Assembly: GCA_030668905.1 (NCBI GenBank)
Contig: DAOVEQ010000012.1
Span: forward strand, 1-11,774
From: Thermococci archaeon
GTDB taxonomy: Archaea > Methanobacteriota_B > Thermococci > Methanofastidiosales > B48-G16
Direction of reading: 5' to 3'
DNA length: 11,774 nucleotides
This document shows positions 1-5,690 of this stretch, piece by piece. Under the pieces are notes generated by a model. It made no database searches. It saw only the letters and a program-made list of their open reading frames with translations, and was not told where the DNA came from. A program made the translations under genes and the position numbers. Position 1 is the stretch's first letter. Every line of letters starts with the position of its first letter.

Positions 1-2
1 AT

Positions 3-125
3 GGGATAATGCCCCCTACATTTTACCCCTTTGGAATAGTTCACACAGTCTCAAATGCTATTCTCTTCTTCGTGCTCGGAGTAAAAATAACTGAGGTTCT
101 TAAATCTTTTTGTCCTATCGCATAA
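3..125 (+). CDS. C-terminal end of a membrane protein (partial)
   Basis: One frame is open from the window edge and ends at TAA 123-125, giving about 40 visible residues. It begins GIMPPTFYPFG and holds a hydrophobic stretch (FGIVHTVSNAILFFVLGVKI) that would make one transmembrane helix, followed by a short tail. The dphB TATA box begins a few bases after the stop, so the gene end and the next promoter fit together. The other forward frames stop early or give non-hydrophobic sequence. Too little is visible to name a family. An internal ATG at 9-11 exists, but nothing suggests it is the real start. The coding call rests only on the open frame, the membrane-like composition and the fit to the next promoter. 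Confidence 0.45.
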   Translation, partial: GIMPPTFYPFGIVHTVSNAILFFVLGVKITEVLKSFCPIA

Positions 126-127
126 CA

Positions 128-139
128 AAAATTTATATA
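128..139 (+). promoter_or_regulatory. dphB core promoter (TATA box), leaderless
   Basis: TTTATATA at 132-139 is preceded by an A-rich BRE-like run. Its first base is 29 nt before the ATG at 161 and there is no Shine-Dalgarno motif before that ATG, so transcription should start at or next to the start codon. This spacing decides the start in favour of ATG 161 over the upstream TTG at 110. Confidence 0.7.
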
Positions 140-160
140 CCGAAGATAGTAAGAGAAAAT

Positions 161-901
161 ATGCTTTATCTAATAGGCCTGGGACTTAAAGGAGAAGATA
201 TTCCCTACTCTGGTATTGAAGCCGTGAAAAAATGCAGCAAAGTTTACTGTGAGGTTTATACCAATCTTCCTGGTATTGAAAAGAAGAAACTTGAGAAGAT
301 TCTTGGAGTAAAAATAAATTTCTTGGAGAGAAAAGATGTGGAGGAAAAAAATTTCATTATAGAGGAAGCTGAGAAAGAAAATATAGGATTTTTAGTCGGT
401 GGAGATCCTCTTGCAGCTACAACGCATATAGATCTAGTTTTAAGAGCAAAAAAGAGAAACATAGATGTGAAAATAATTCATGCTTCTTCTATATTTTCAG
501 CTGTCTCGGAAACAGGATTACATCTCTACAAATTTGGAAAAACTGTGAGTATAGTTTATCCTGAAGAAAAGTTTTTCCCAAAAAGCTTTTATGATACTAT
601 AATCTCCAATAAAGAAAGAGGACTGCACACACTTTTGCTTCTTGATATAAAAGCGGAAAATAAAAGGTACATGAATCCGAATGAAGCATTTGAGATACTC
701 GAAACAGTTGATAAAAATAAAATAATAAAAAAGGTAATAGTTGTTTCAAGGCTCGGAAGAGACGATCAGAGAATAATATATGGAGAGATAAACGAACTCA
801 AATCTTATAGCTATGGAGATCCTCCTCACTGCATCATAATCCCGGGAGAACTCCATTTTCTGGAAGAAGAGTTTTTAGATTATTTTAAGGTGAAAAAATG
901 A
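161..901 (+). CDS. dphB: Diphthine synthase (diphthamide biosynthesis methyltransferase)
   Basis: The 246-residue product begins MLYLIGLGLKGEDIPYSG, the typical N-terminus of archaeal DphB. The family uses S-adenosylmethionine to methylate the modified histidine of elongation factor 2, the second step of diphthamide synthesis in the cytosol. Visible family motifs are GDPLAATTH (81-89), SRLGRDDQ (196-203) and PPHCIIIPG (221-229); length matches the family. ATG 161 is chosen because it gives the canonical N-terminus and sits 29 nt from the TATA box. A longer reading from TTG 110 would overlap the preceding gene and add 17 unconserved-looking residues. The gene overlaps the DUF357 gene by ATGA, so the two are probably co-transcribed. 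Confidence 0.95.
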   Translation: MLYLIGLGLKGEDIPYSGIEAVKKCSKVYCEVYTNLPGIEKKKLEKILGVKINFLERKDVEEKNFIIEEAEKENIGFLVGGDPLAATTHIDLVLRAKKRNIDVKIIHASSIFSAVSETGLHLYKFGKTVSIVYPEEKFFPKSFYDTIISNKERGLHTLLLLDIKAENKRYMNPNEAFEILETVDKNKIIKKVIVVSRLGRDDQRIIYGEINELKSYSYGDPPHCIIIPGELHFLEEEFLDYFKVKK

Positions 902-1179
902 AAGAGATAACGGATGAAAAACTGGAAAAATATATTAAAATAGCAGAAAAATCGTTAAAAAAAGTCAAAATAATAGTTCCGAAAAACTCGCACTTAGAAA
1001 TAGCGGCAAAAGATTTTCTCGATATGGCTGAAAGATACTATAAAGACGCTTTATACTACAAAAACAAGGGAGATTATGTCACTGCGTTTGCAGCCTTGAA
1101 CTATCTACACGGCTATCTTGATGCCGGAGCAAGATTGGGAATCTTTGAAACGAACAATTCAGATCTATTTGCTTTCTAG
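898..1179 (+). CDS. DUF357 family protein
   Basis: This 93-residue, almost entirely helical protein has the DUF357 signature around KGDYVTAFAALNYLHGYLDAGARLGIFE (ends at residue 84). DUF357 is a small archaeal family of unknown function. Its repeating pattern of aromatic and alanine residues (AERYYKDALYYKNKGDY) suggests a helical-hairpin or TPR-like fold; that is inference. The ATG overlaps the dphB stop in ATGA and is preceded by GGTGA at 889-893 with a 4-nt spacer, so it is the second gene of the dphB operon. Its last 15 bases overlap the end of the convergent P-loop/DRTGG gene. No catalytic residues can be proposed. Confidence 0.85.
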   Translation: MKEITDEKLEKYIKIAEKSLKKVKIIVPKNSHLEIAAKDFLDMAERYYKDALYYKNKGDYVTAFAALNYLHGYLDAGARLGIFETNNSDLFAF

Positions 1180-2217
1180 TTTAGAGAGATCTACATTTTC
1201 CTTTACTATCTTCTTTATTATCTCTATTTTCTCCTTGTCTCTAACCTCTATTTTTGCCGTAATATTTTCAAAACTCTTCGAAGCTGAAAAAGTATCTGCC
1301 GAAACTAGCATCATCGGAACATTGAGTTTGTCTGCTTTTGCCACTACCTGAGGACTTGGGTATATTCCTCCTGTAAGAATCAGGCAGGAAGTGGAGGTTT
1401 CCAGTGCGGCAAGCTGCATATCTATCCTATCTCCTCCCGTTATTATGGCTTTGTTTGCGTATCTTCTCAGGTAACTTAAAGCACTCTCTATATTCATGGC
1501 TCCAATGAAAATCTTGTCTATTCTTTTTGTAAGTCCTTTTTCTCCGGCCAGAAGGTTCGCTCCAAGCATATCAACTACATCTTCTACTACTATCCCCGCA
1601 AGAACTTTTTCGTAAGGAAGAACACCTAGAACATCTATTCCTCTTCTCTCAAGATCGGGAATTGCTATGTTTTCGACGCCTTTTTTATCTTTCACTTTGT
1701 TTATTACCACTCCGTCAAGATCTATTTTGAAAGAGTTTAGATAATGTTTGCACATCACTGTTTTGTCGATTATATTTTCTACGCTTCCCTCGGCAACTAC
1801 TATCGTTCTCAGATCTAACTCTTTTGCTATATGTCCAGCGGATAAACCAGCGTACAAACCGTAAGATACATTCTGAGCAGATTCTACGATCACAAAATCC
1901 TTATCCTTTTTAATGGCCTCGAATCTTTCTTTTAGCTTCTTTTTTATCTCCTCTTTTTTATTCGGATCTTTTGCTATCTCTCTCAATATCCCTGTATAAT
2001 CATGGAATATGGAGATATCTTCTTCCTTTTCCTTTAGCCCTAGAACATTCTTGAAAAGCTGGGAATCTTCATCGTATATTCTTTCTTTTTTTACAACTAT
2101 TTTATCGCTCAAAGGTTTGAAATATCCCATATCTCTCTTTGAATTTAAACATATCCCCAGACCTAAAACAGTTTTTCCTGCATTCTTTTTTGTTGAAGAT
2201 ACTAACAAATTTTTCAT
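1165..2217 (-). CDS. BioD-like P-loop protein with DRTGG domain (Pta N-terminal-region homologue)
   Basis: The product has 350 residues from ATG 2217. Its N-terminal half resembles the dethiobiotin-synthetase-like P-loop domain found at the N-terminus of long phosphotransacetylases (COG0857): MKNLLVSS, then a variant Walker A (STKKNAGKT, residues 8-16), and GVVINKV near 170. The C-terminal third contains a DRTGG-type domain (IITGGDRIDMQLAAL, about residues 258-271). The Pta catalytic domain is absent, so it is not itself expected to make acetyl phosphate. A sensory or regulatory role next to the acyl-CoA synthetase is plausible but unproven. ATG 2217 is preferred because GAGGT (2224-2228) lies 6 nt before it, whereas the alternative ATG 2223 abuts that motif. 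It is the last gene of the operon and converges on the DUF357 gene with a 15-base overlap. Confidence 0.85.
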   Translation of the reverse strand: MKNLLVSSTKKNAGKTVLGLGICLNSKRDMGYFKPLSDKIVVKKERIYDEDSQLFKNVLGLKEKEEDISIFHDYTGILREIAKDPNKKEEIKKKLKERFEAIKKDKDFVIVESAQNVSYGLYAGLSAGHIAKELDLRTIVVAEGSVENIIDKTVMCKHYLNSFKIDLDGVVINKVKDKKGVENIAIPDLERRGIDVLGVLPYEKVLAGIVVEDVVDMLGANLLAGEKGLTKRIDKIFIGAMNIESALSYLRRYANKAIITGGDRIDMQLAALETSTSCLILTGGIYPSPQVVAKADKLNVPMMLVSADTFSASKSFENITAKIEVRDKEKIEIIKKIVKENVDLSKLESK

Positions 2218-2219
2218 AT

Positions 2220-4325
2220 TCATACCTCTTTTAATGTCATTCTGACATCAACTATCTTACATCCCTCTTCTAAAACTATAAGAGGATTTACGTCCATCTC
2301 AACAATCTCTGGAATTTCATGACTGAAATAAGATAAAAGTGATATATTCTCAGCGAGTGAGTTTATGTCCTTTCTTTTCTCCCCTCTCACGCCGTAGAGT
2401 AACGGATAAGATTTTATATCGTCTATCATGTCGAGAGCATCTTCTTTGTCTATAGGTGCCACTCTGAAGGCGACATCTTTCAGTACCTCGACATATATTC
2501 CTCCTAAACCGAACATAATAACAGGACCGAACTGAGGATCTTCAGAACATCCTACTATTATTTCTACACCTTTCTCCACCATTTCGTTTACCAGAATTCC
2601 CCTTATGTTCGCTTTCGGATAACTCTTCTTAGCTCTGTACATTATTTCCTTGTATGCATTTTTAAGCTCTTTTGCATTTTTTATCCCTACTTTAACACCA
2701 CCTATGTCGCTTTTATGTATTATATCTTCAGATACTATCTTGAGAACTATAGGATATCCTATTTTCTCGGCAGCTTTTAAGGCTTCCTCTATAGTTGTAG
2801 CTAATTTGTATTTTGGAAGATCCAGTCCACACGCTTTTAATATATCCTTTGATTCATGTTCCAGTAACTGTAATCTTCCCTCTTCTCTCGCTTTGTTTAT
2901 TATTGAATATATTTTTTCTTTGTCTATATCTAACTTTTTTATTTGCTTTTTTTCTGTTTTTGTGTATTTCCGCCATTTATACAAAGCTCCCAAAGAATTT
3001 ACGGCTCTTTCAGGCTGAGGATAAGCTGGAATTTTGTTTTTATTTAAAATATCCATAGCATTTTTACTTTTAATTCCGCCTATAAAATTGAAAACTACAG
3101 GTTTCTTACTCCATCCCGGTAAAGAATGGAAGTACTTTATAACTTTTTCTGAAAATTCTACAGTGTCAAAAGCGGCAGTTTCACAGTTCAACACAATTAA
3201 TGCAGATATTTTATCAGATTCCATTGCCTTTTTAAAGGCATTAAAATAATCTTCCACCGTTGCTTGTCCCGTTATGTCTATAGGATTTCTAGCCGATCCG
3301 AAAACTGGCATATAGGGTCTGAATGTCTCTTCAAGATATTTATGATCATCTAAAAGCTTTATTCTCTCTTTATCACAAGCATCTGTAGCCAGTACACCAA
3401 CTCCTCCTCCATTTGTAAGGATCACGGCCCCTTCTCCTTCGGGAGCTGGCAATGAACATATCCTTGCCCAGTCAAAGGCTTTTTCCATAGTATCCGCTCT
3501 TAAGATACCACTCTGTTTAAATGCAGCAGAGAAAACCTTATCGCTGCCTGCAAGGCTGCCTGTGTGCGAAGCAGCTGCTTTGGCTCCTTTCTCACTTCTT
3601 CCAGATTTAATTATAACAATGAGTTTTTTCTTCGAAACTCTTTCTGCAGTTTGAAGAAATTTTCTCCCTTCTTTAACACCTTCCATATAGACTACTATTC
3701 CCTTCGTGTTCTTATCCCGGGAAAAATACTCCAGAAGATCAGAGTCATCTACATCAGCTTTATTCCCCACACTCACAACTGCAGAAAGACCTATATTCTC
3801 TAAAACAGTCCATCCTATAAGTGCGGCACCCAAAGCTCCACTCTGGGTGATACAGGCTATATCCCCAGGTATCACGTCTCTTGGTCCAAAAGAAGCGTTA
3901 AGACGAGTAGGAGTGTAGATCACACCAAAAATATTGGGTCCAAGTAGAGATATTCCATAAGCTTTTGCTGTATTCACAAGAACTTCTTCTTCGTTTTTAT
4001 TCCCTATCTCAGAGAATCCAGAAGATATTATAGCTACAGCCTTAACACCCTTCTTCCCACATTCTAAAAGTACAGAAGGTACAAATTTTGCGGGCACTAC
4101 AATTACAGCCATATCTATATCTCCTCTCACATCCAAGACAGATTTATAAGCTTTAAGCCCCATTATTTCCTTTTCCTTAATATTTATAGGATAAATTTTA
4201 CCTTTATAACCATACTCTATGACATTCTTCAGGATCTCATGCCCTATCTTTCCTTTCTCGCAAGATGCTCCGATGATGGCTATACTTTCAGGAATAAACA
4301 GATGTTTTATGTTTCTATTAGGCAT
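2220..4325 (-). CDS. Acetyl/acyl-CoA synthetase (ADP-forming), fused alpha-beta
   Basis: The 701-residue protein is a complete single-chain ADP-forming acyl-CoA synthetase. These cytosolic enzymes convert acyl-CoA, ADP and phosphate to free acid, CoA and ATP, giving substrate-level ATP in fermenting archaea. The alpha part has a Rossmann CoA-binding domain (IIGAS at 17-21, LGPN at 128-131), ITQSGA (159-164) and SHTGSLAG, where His254 is the expected phosphorylated histidine. The beta part is an ATP-grasp domain from about 483, with HKSDIGGVKVG (His537, the second phosphate-relay histidine), GLGGIYVEVLKD (606-617) and MDVNPL near the end. In many archaea the two parts are separate genes; here they are fused in alpha-beta order. 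The gene starts immediately after the Lrp stop (TGAATG), with GGTGA at 4331-4335. The substrate acid (acetate, branched-chain or aryl) cannot be read from sequence. It lacks the C-terminal GNAT domain of the bacterial Pat/YfiQ relatives. Confidence 0.93.
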   Translation of the reverse strand: MPNRNIKHLFIPESIAIIGASCEKGKIGHEILKNVIEYGYKGKIYPINIKEKEIMGLKAYKSVLDVRGDIDMAVIVVPAKFVPSVLLECGKKGVKAVAIISSGFSEIGNKNEEEVLVNTAKAYGISLLGPNIFGVIYTPTRLNASFGPRDVIPGDIACITQSGALGAALIGWTVLENIGLSAVVSVGNKADVDDSDLLEYFSRDKNTKGIVVYMEGVKEGRKFLQTAERVSKKKLIVIIKSGRSEKGAKAAASHTGSLAGSDKVFSAAFKQSGILRADTMEKAFDWARICSLPAPEGEGAVILTNGGGVGVLATDACDKERIKLLDDHKYLEETFRPYMPVFGSARNPIDITGQATVEDYFNAFKKAMESDKISALIVLNCETAAFDTVEFSEKVIKYFHSLPGWSKKPVVFNFIGGIKSKNAMDILNKNKIPAYPQPERAVNSLGALYKWRKYTKTEKKQIKKLDIDKEKIYSIINKAREEGRLQLLEHESKDILKACGLDLPKYKLATTIEEALKAAEKIGYPIVLKIVSEDIIHKSDIGGVKVGIKNAKELKNAYKEIMYRAKKSYPKANIRGILVNEMVEKGVEIIVGCSEDPQFGPVIMFGLGGIYVEVLKDVAFRVAPIDKEDALDMIDDIKSYPLLYGVRGEKRKDINSLAENISLLSYFSHEIPEIVEMDVNPLIVLEEGCKIVDVRMTLKEV
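2224..2228 (-). promoter_or_regulatory. Ribosome binding site deciding the P-loop/DRTGG gene start
   Basis: GAGGT on the - strand directly touches ATG 2223 but is 6 nt from ATG 2217. The second spacing matches the other operon-internal genes of the window (4-5 nt), so translation probably starts at 2217, just after the TGA of the acyl-CoA synthetase. Confidence 0.55.
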
Positions 4326-4787
4326 TCATTTCACCAGCTTTATACCATGAGTATGCTTGTGTATTTCTGTAAAAAAGGAGATATCCATACTGCCTGGGTT
4401 TAGTTTTACGCCTTCAATAGTTTTTATTTTTCCGTTGATGAATTTTCCAATCGTTTTAGTGTCTTCTCCGAGTACTTCTACAACCATGTCATGGGCTCCA
4501 GTTGTTATCCCTACCATCTGCACCTCGTCATACTCCGATATCTTTTTTGCTACCTCCTCCATTTTATCTGGATCAACACTAAGCCCTATAGTAATAAACG
4601 CATTATAGCCCAACTTCTCGTAATTAATTAAAGCTGAAAATTTTTCTATTATTCCTTCCTCAATTAACTTTTGAATCCTTGAATAAACAGTAGTGGTACC
4701 AACTCCAACTTTTTCAGCTATCTTGTAATACGGCATCTTTGCATCTTCTCTGAGTATGTCAAGGATCTTTTTATCTATTTCATCCAT
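4326..4787 (-). CDS. Lrp/AsnC family transcriptional regulator
   Basis: The 153-residue product starts MDEIDKKILDILREDAK, the classic Lrp/AsnC N-terminus. A winged helix-turn-helix follows (YYKIAEKVGVGTTTVYSRIQ, about 20-39), and then a RAM ligand-binding domain with GITTGAHDMVVEV (93-105). Such proteins form dimers or octamers and sense amino acids or other small molecules. It is the first gene of the - strand operon with the acyl-CoA synthetase and sits back-to-back with the AcuA-like gene, so autoregulation and control of both operons is the natural inference. ATG 4787 is chosen because it gives the conserved N-terminus and has GGTGAT at 4792-4797 with a 4-nt spacer. A TTG at 4797-4799 in the same frame lies at the predicted transcript start and would add four residues. 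Confidence 0.93.
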   Translation of the reverse strand: MDEIDKKILDILREDAKMPYYKIAEKVGVGTTTVYSRIQKLIEEGIIEKFSALINYEKLGYNAFITIGLSVDPDKMEEVAKKISEYDEVQMVGITTGAHDMVVEVLGEDTKTIGKFINGKIKTIEGVKLNPGSMDISFFTEIHKHTHGIKLVK

Positions 4788-4791
4788 TGTT

Positions 4792-4797
4792 ATCACC
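4792..4797 (-). promoter_or_regulatory. Ribosome binding site at the extreme 5' end of the lrp mRNA
   Basis: GGTGAT on the - strand, 4 nt before ATG 4787. The TATA box predicts a transcript start near 4798, which would place this motif at the first bases of the message. Confidence 0.5.
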
Positions 4798-4817
4798 AAA
4801 TTGAATTAAGTTCTTCC

Positions 4818-4834
4818 CTTTATAAATTTTTCGG
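4818..4834 (-). promoter_or_regulatory. lrp operon core promoter (BRE + TATA)
   Basis: Read on the - strand this is CCGAAAAATTTATAAAG: a BRE-like CCGAAA followed by TTTATAAA. The first TATA base (4826) predicts transcription start near 4798 if the roughly 28-nt spacing seen elsewhere in the window holds. Fourteen of 17 bases match the promoter of the divergent AcuA-like gene. Confidence 0.65.
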
Positions 4835-4860
4835 AAAAATATTCACAAATTTCATGTTTA

Positions 4861-4876
4861 AGAATACATATATTCT
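4861..4876. promoter_or_regulatory. Candidate operator dyad (Lrp-type) in the divergent region
   Basis: AGAATA-CATA-TATTCT: two perfect 6-base arms around a 4-base centre, midway between the two divergent promoters. Lrp-family sites are often short, AT-rich dyads, and the adjacent gene encodes such a regulator. No binding data are available, and in DNA this AT-rich a dyad of this size can occur by chance. Confidence 0.4.
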
Positions 4877-4894
4877 AAAAAAGCATCTTATCTT

Positions 4895-4905
4895 GTATAA
4901 TATAC
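4895..4905. promoter_or_regulatory. Second candidate operator dyad
   Basis: GTATA-A-TATAC is a perfect 11-base palindrome just upstream of, and touching, the BRE of the AcuA-like gene. Its centre is about 31.5 bases from the centre of the dyad at 4861-4876, close to three helical turns, which would put both on one face of the helix. Binding here would interfere with TFB loading at the AcuA-like promoter. Confidence 0.35.
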
Positions 4906-4921
4906 CGAAAGATTTTTAAAT
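4905..4921 (+). promoter_or_regulatory. AcuA-like gene core promoter (BRE + TATA), leaderless
   Basis: CCGAAAGATTTTTAAAT combines a CCGAAA BRE with a TTTTAAAT box whose first base is 28 nt before ATG 4942. No Shine-Dalgarno motif precedes that ATG, so a leaderless message is expected. It mirrors the divergent lrp promoter in sequence. Confidence 0.65.
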
Positions 4922-4941
4922 GAATTATAATACTTAGTATC

Positions 4942-5682
4942 ATGATAGAAAAAAATTCTGCTATAAGAAAAAATTGTAGATTATTATTCCTAGATAAAAC
5001 CATTTCAAAGAAAATAAATAAACAAGAAGTCTTAATTCCTAAAAAATATATTAAAAAAATACATAATGTTGGGGAAGATCTTAGAACTATTATAATAGAA
5101 AAAGAAAAAATTTACATCCTCCAAAATGCACAGGTGAATTTTATAAGATCGCTAAAAATAAGTGAGCATATGGGAAATTTTTTTAAAAATTTTGAGGATC
5201 CCGCGTCGGAAACTAAAAAAATGCTCGAAAATTTGGCGGAGAAAAATATAGTATCCACTGCATATAATGGAAAAAATGAGATAATTGGATACTTAACAGT
5301 AGTAAAACCAGAAGAAAAAAAGTTTAATTTTGATAAAATTTATCAAATAGGGGCCATAGAGGTAAGTAAAGACTATAGAAACTTAGGAATTGCTATGGAA
5401 CTAATGAAGTTATTTGAAAATAAGTTTTTTGATAATAAAATTGTCTATACTTTTTGTTATTCATGGCATTGGGACCTCACGGAGTGTAGTAAAAAAGAGT
5501 ATAGGGAGAAAGTGTTAAGTCTTTTACATTCCCAGCACTTTTTGGAAGAATATATCGATGATATAAATATAAAAATGGATCCATACAATGTTTTTGCAGT
5601 TAGATATGGAAAAAAAGCGGATGCTTTCTTAATAAAAAAATTCAAAAGAAAATTATTTAAGGGAGATTTTTCATTAAGTTAG
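4942..5682 (+). CDS. AcuA-like GNAT protein acetyltransferase
   Basis: The 246-residue protein has a GNAT acetyl-CoA-binding core at about 136-158 (IGAIEVSKDYRNLGIAMELM; RNLGIA 146-151 fits the R/Q-x-x-G-x-G/A loop). It is followed by YSWHWDL (173-179), a motif I recognise from the Bacillus acetoin-utilisation protein AcuA, and PYNVFAVRYGK near 214-224, which parallels the C-terminus of AcuA. AcuA acetylates a lysine of AMP-forming acetyl-CoA synthetase and switches it off. A similar role toward acyl-CoA enzymes encoded next door is inference. The roughly 100-residue N-terminal part is lysine-rich and unrecognised. The gene is AT-rich (about 27% G+C by hand count, against about 38% at the start of the next gene), which may reflect acquisition from elsewhere. 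It is leaderless and the first gene of a pair; the next gene's GGTGA overlaps its stop. Confidence 0.75.
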   Translation: MIEKNSAIRKNCRLLFLDKTISKKINKQEVLIPKKYIKKIHNVGEDLRTIIIEKEKIYILQNAQVNFIRSLKISEHMGNFFKNFEDPASETKKMLENLAEKNIVSTAYNGKNEIIGYLTVVKPEEKKFNFDKIYQIGAIEVSKDYRNLGIAMELMKLFENKFFDNKIVYTFCYSWHWDLTECSKKEYREKVLSLLHSQHFLEEYIDDINIKMDPYNVFAVRYGKKADAFLIKKFKRKLFKGDFSLS

Positions 5683-5690
5683 GTGACCAA

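Noticed and set aside
110..160. Extended dphB start at TTG 110, adding 17 residues.
   Set aside because: It overlaps the end of the preceding open frame and the TATA box itself; ATG 161 gives the canonical DphB N-terminus and correct TATA spacing.
2650..3018. Hydrophobic forward open frame opposite the acyl-CoA synthetase, looking like a small membrane protein.
   Set aside because: The hydrophobicity comes from reading the antisense of lysine/glutamate-rich codons; the - strand encodes the conserved ATP-grasp region.
2220..4325. Annotation as a Pat-type protein acetyltransferase.
   Set aside because: There is no GNAT domain in this chain, and both phosphate-relay histidines (254 and 537) are present, which favours a working ADP-forming synthetase.
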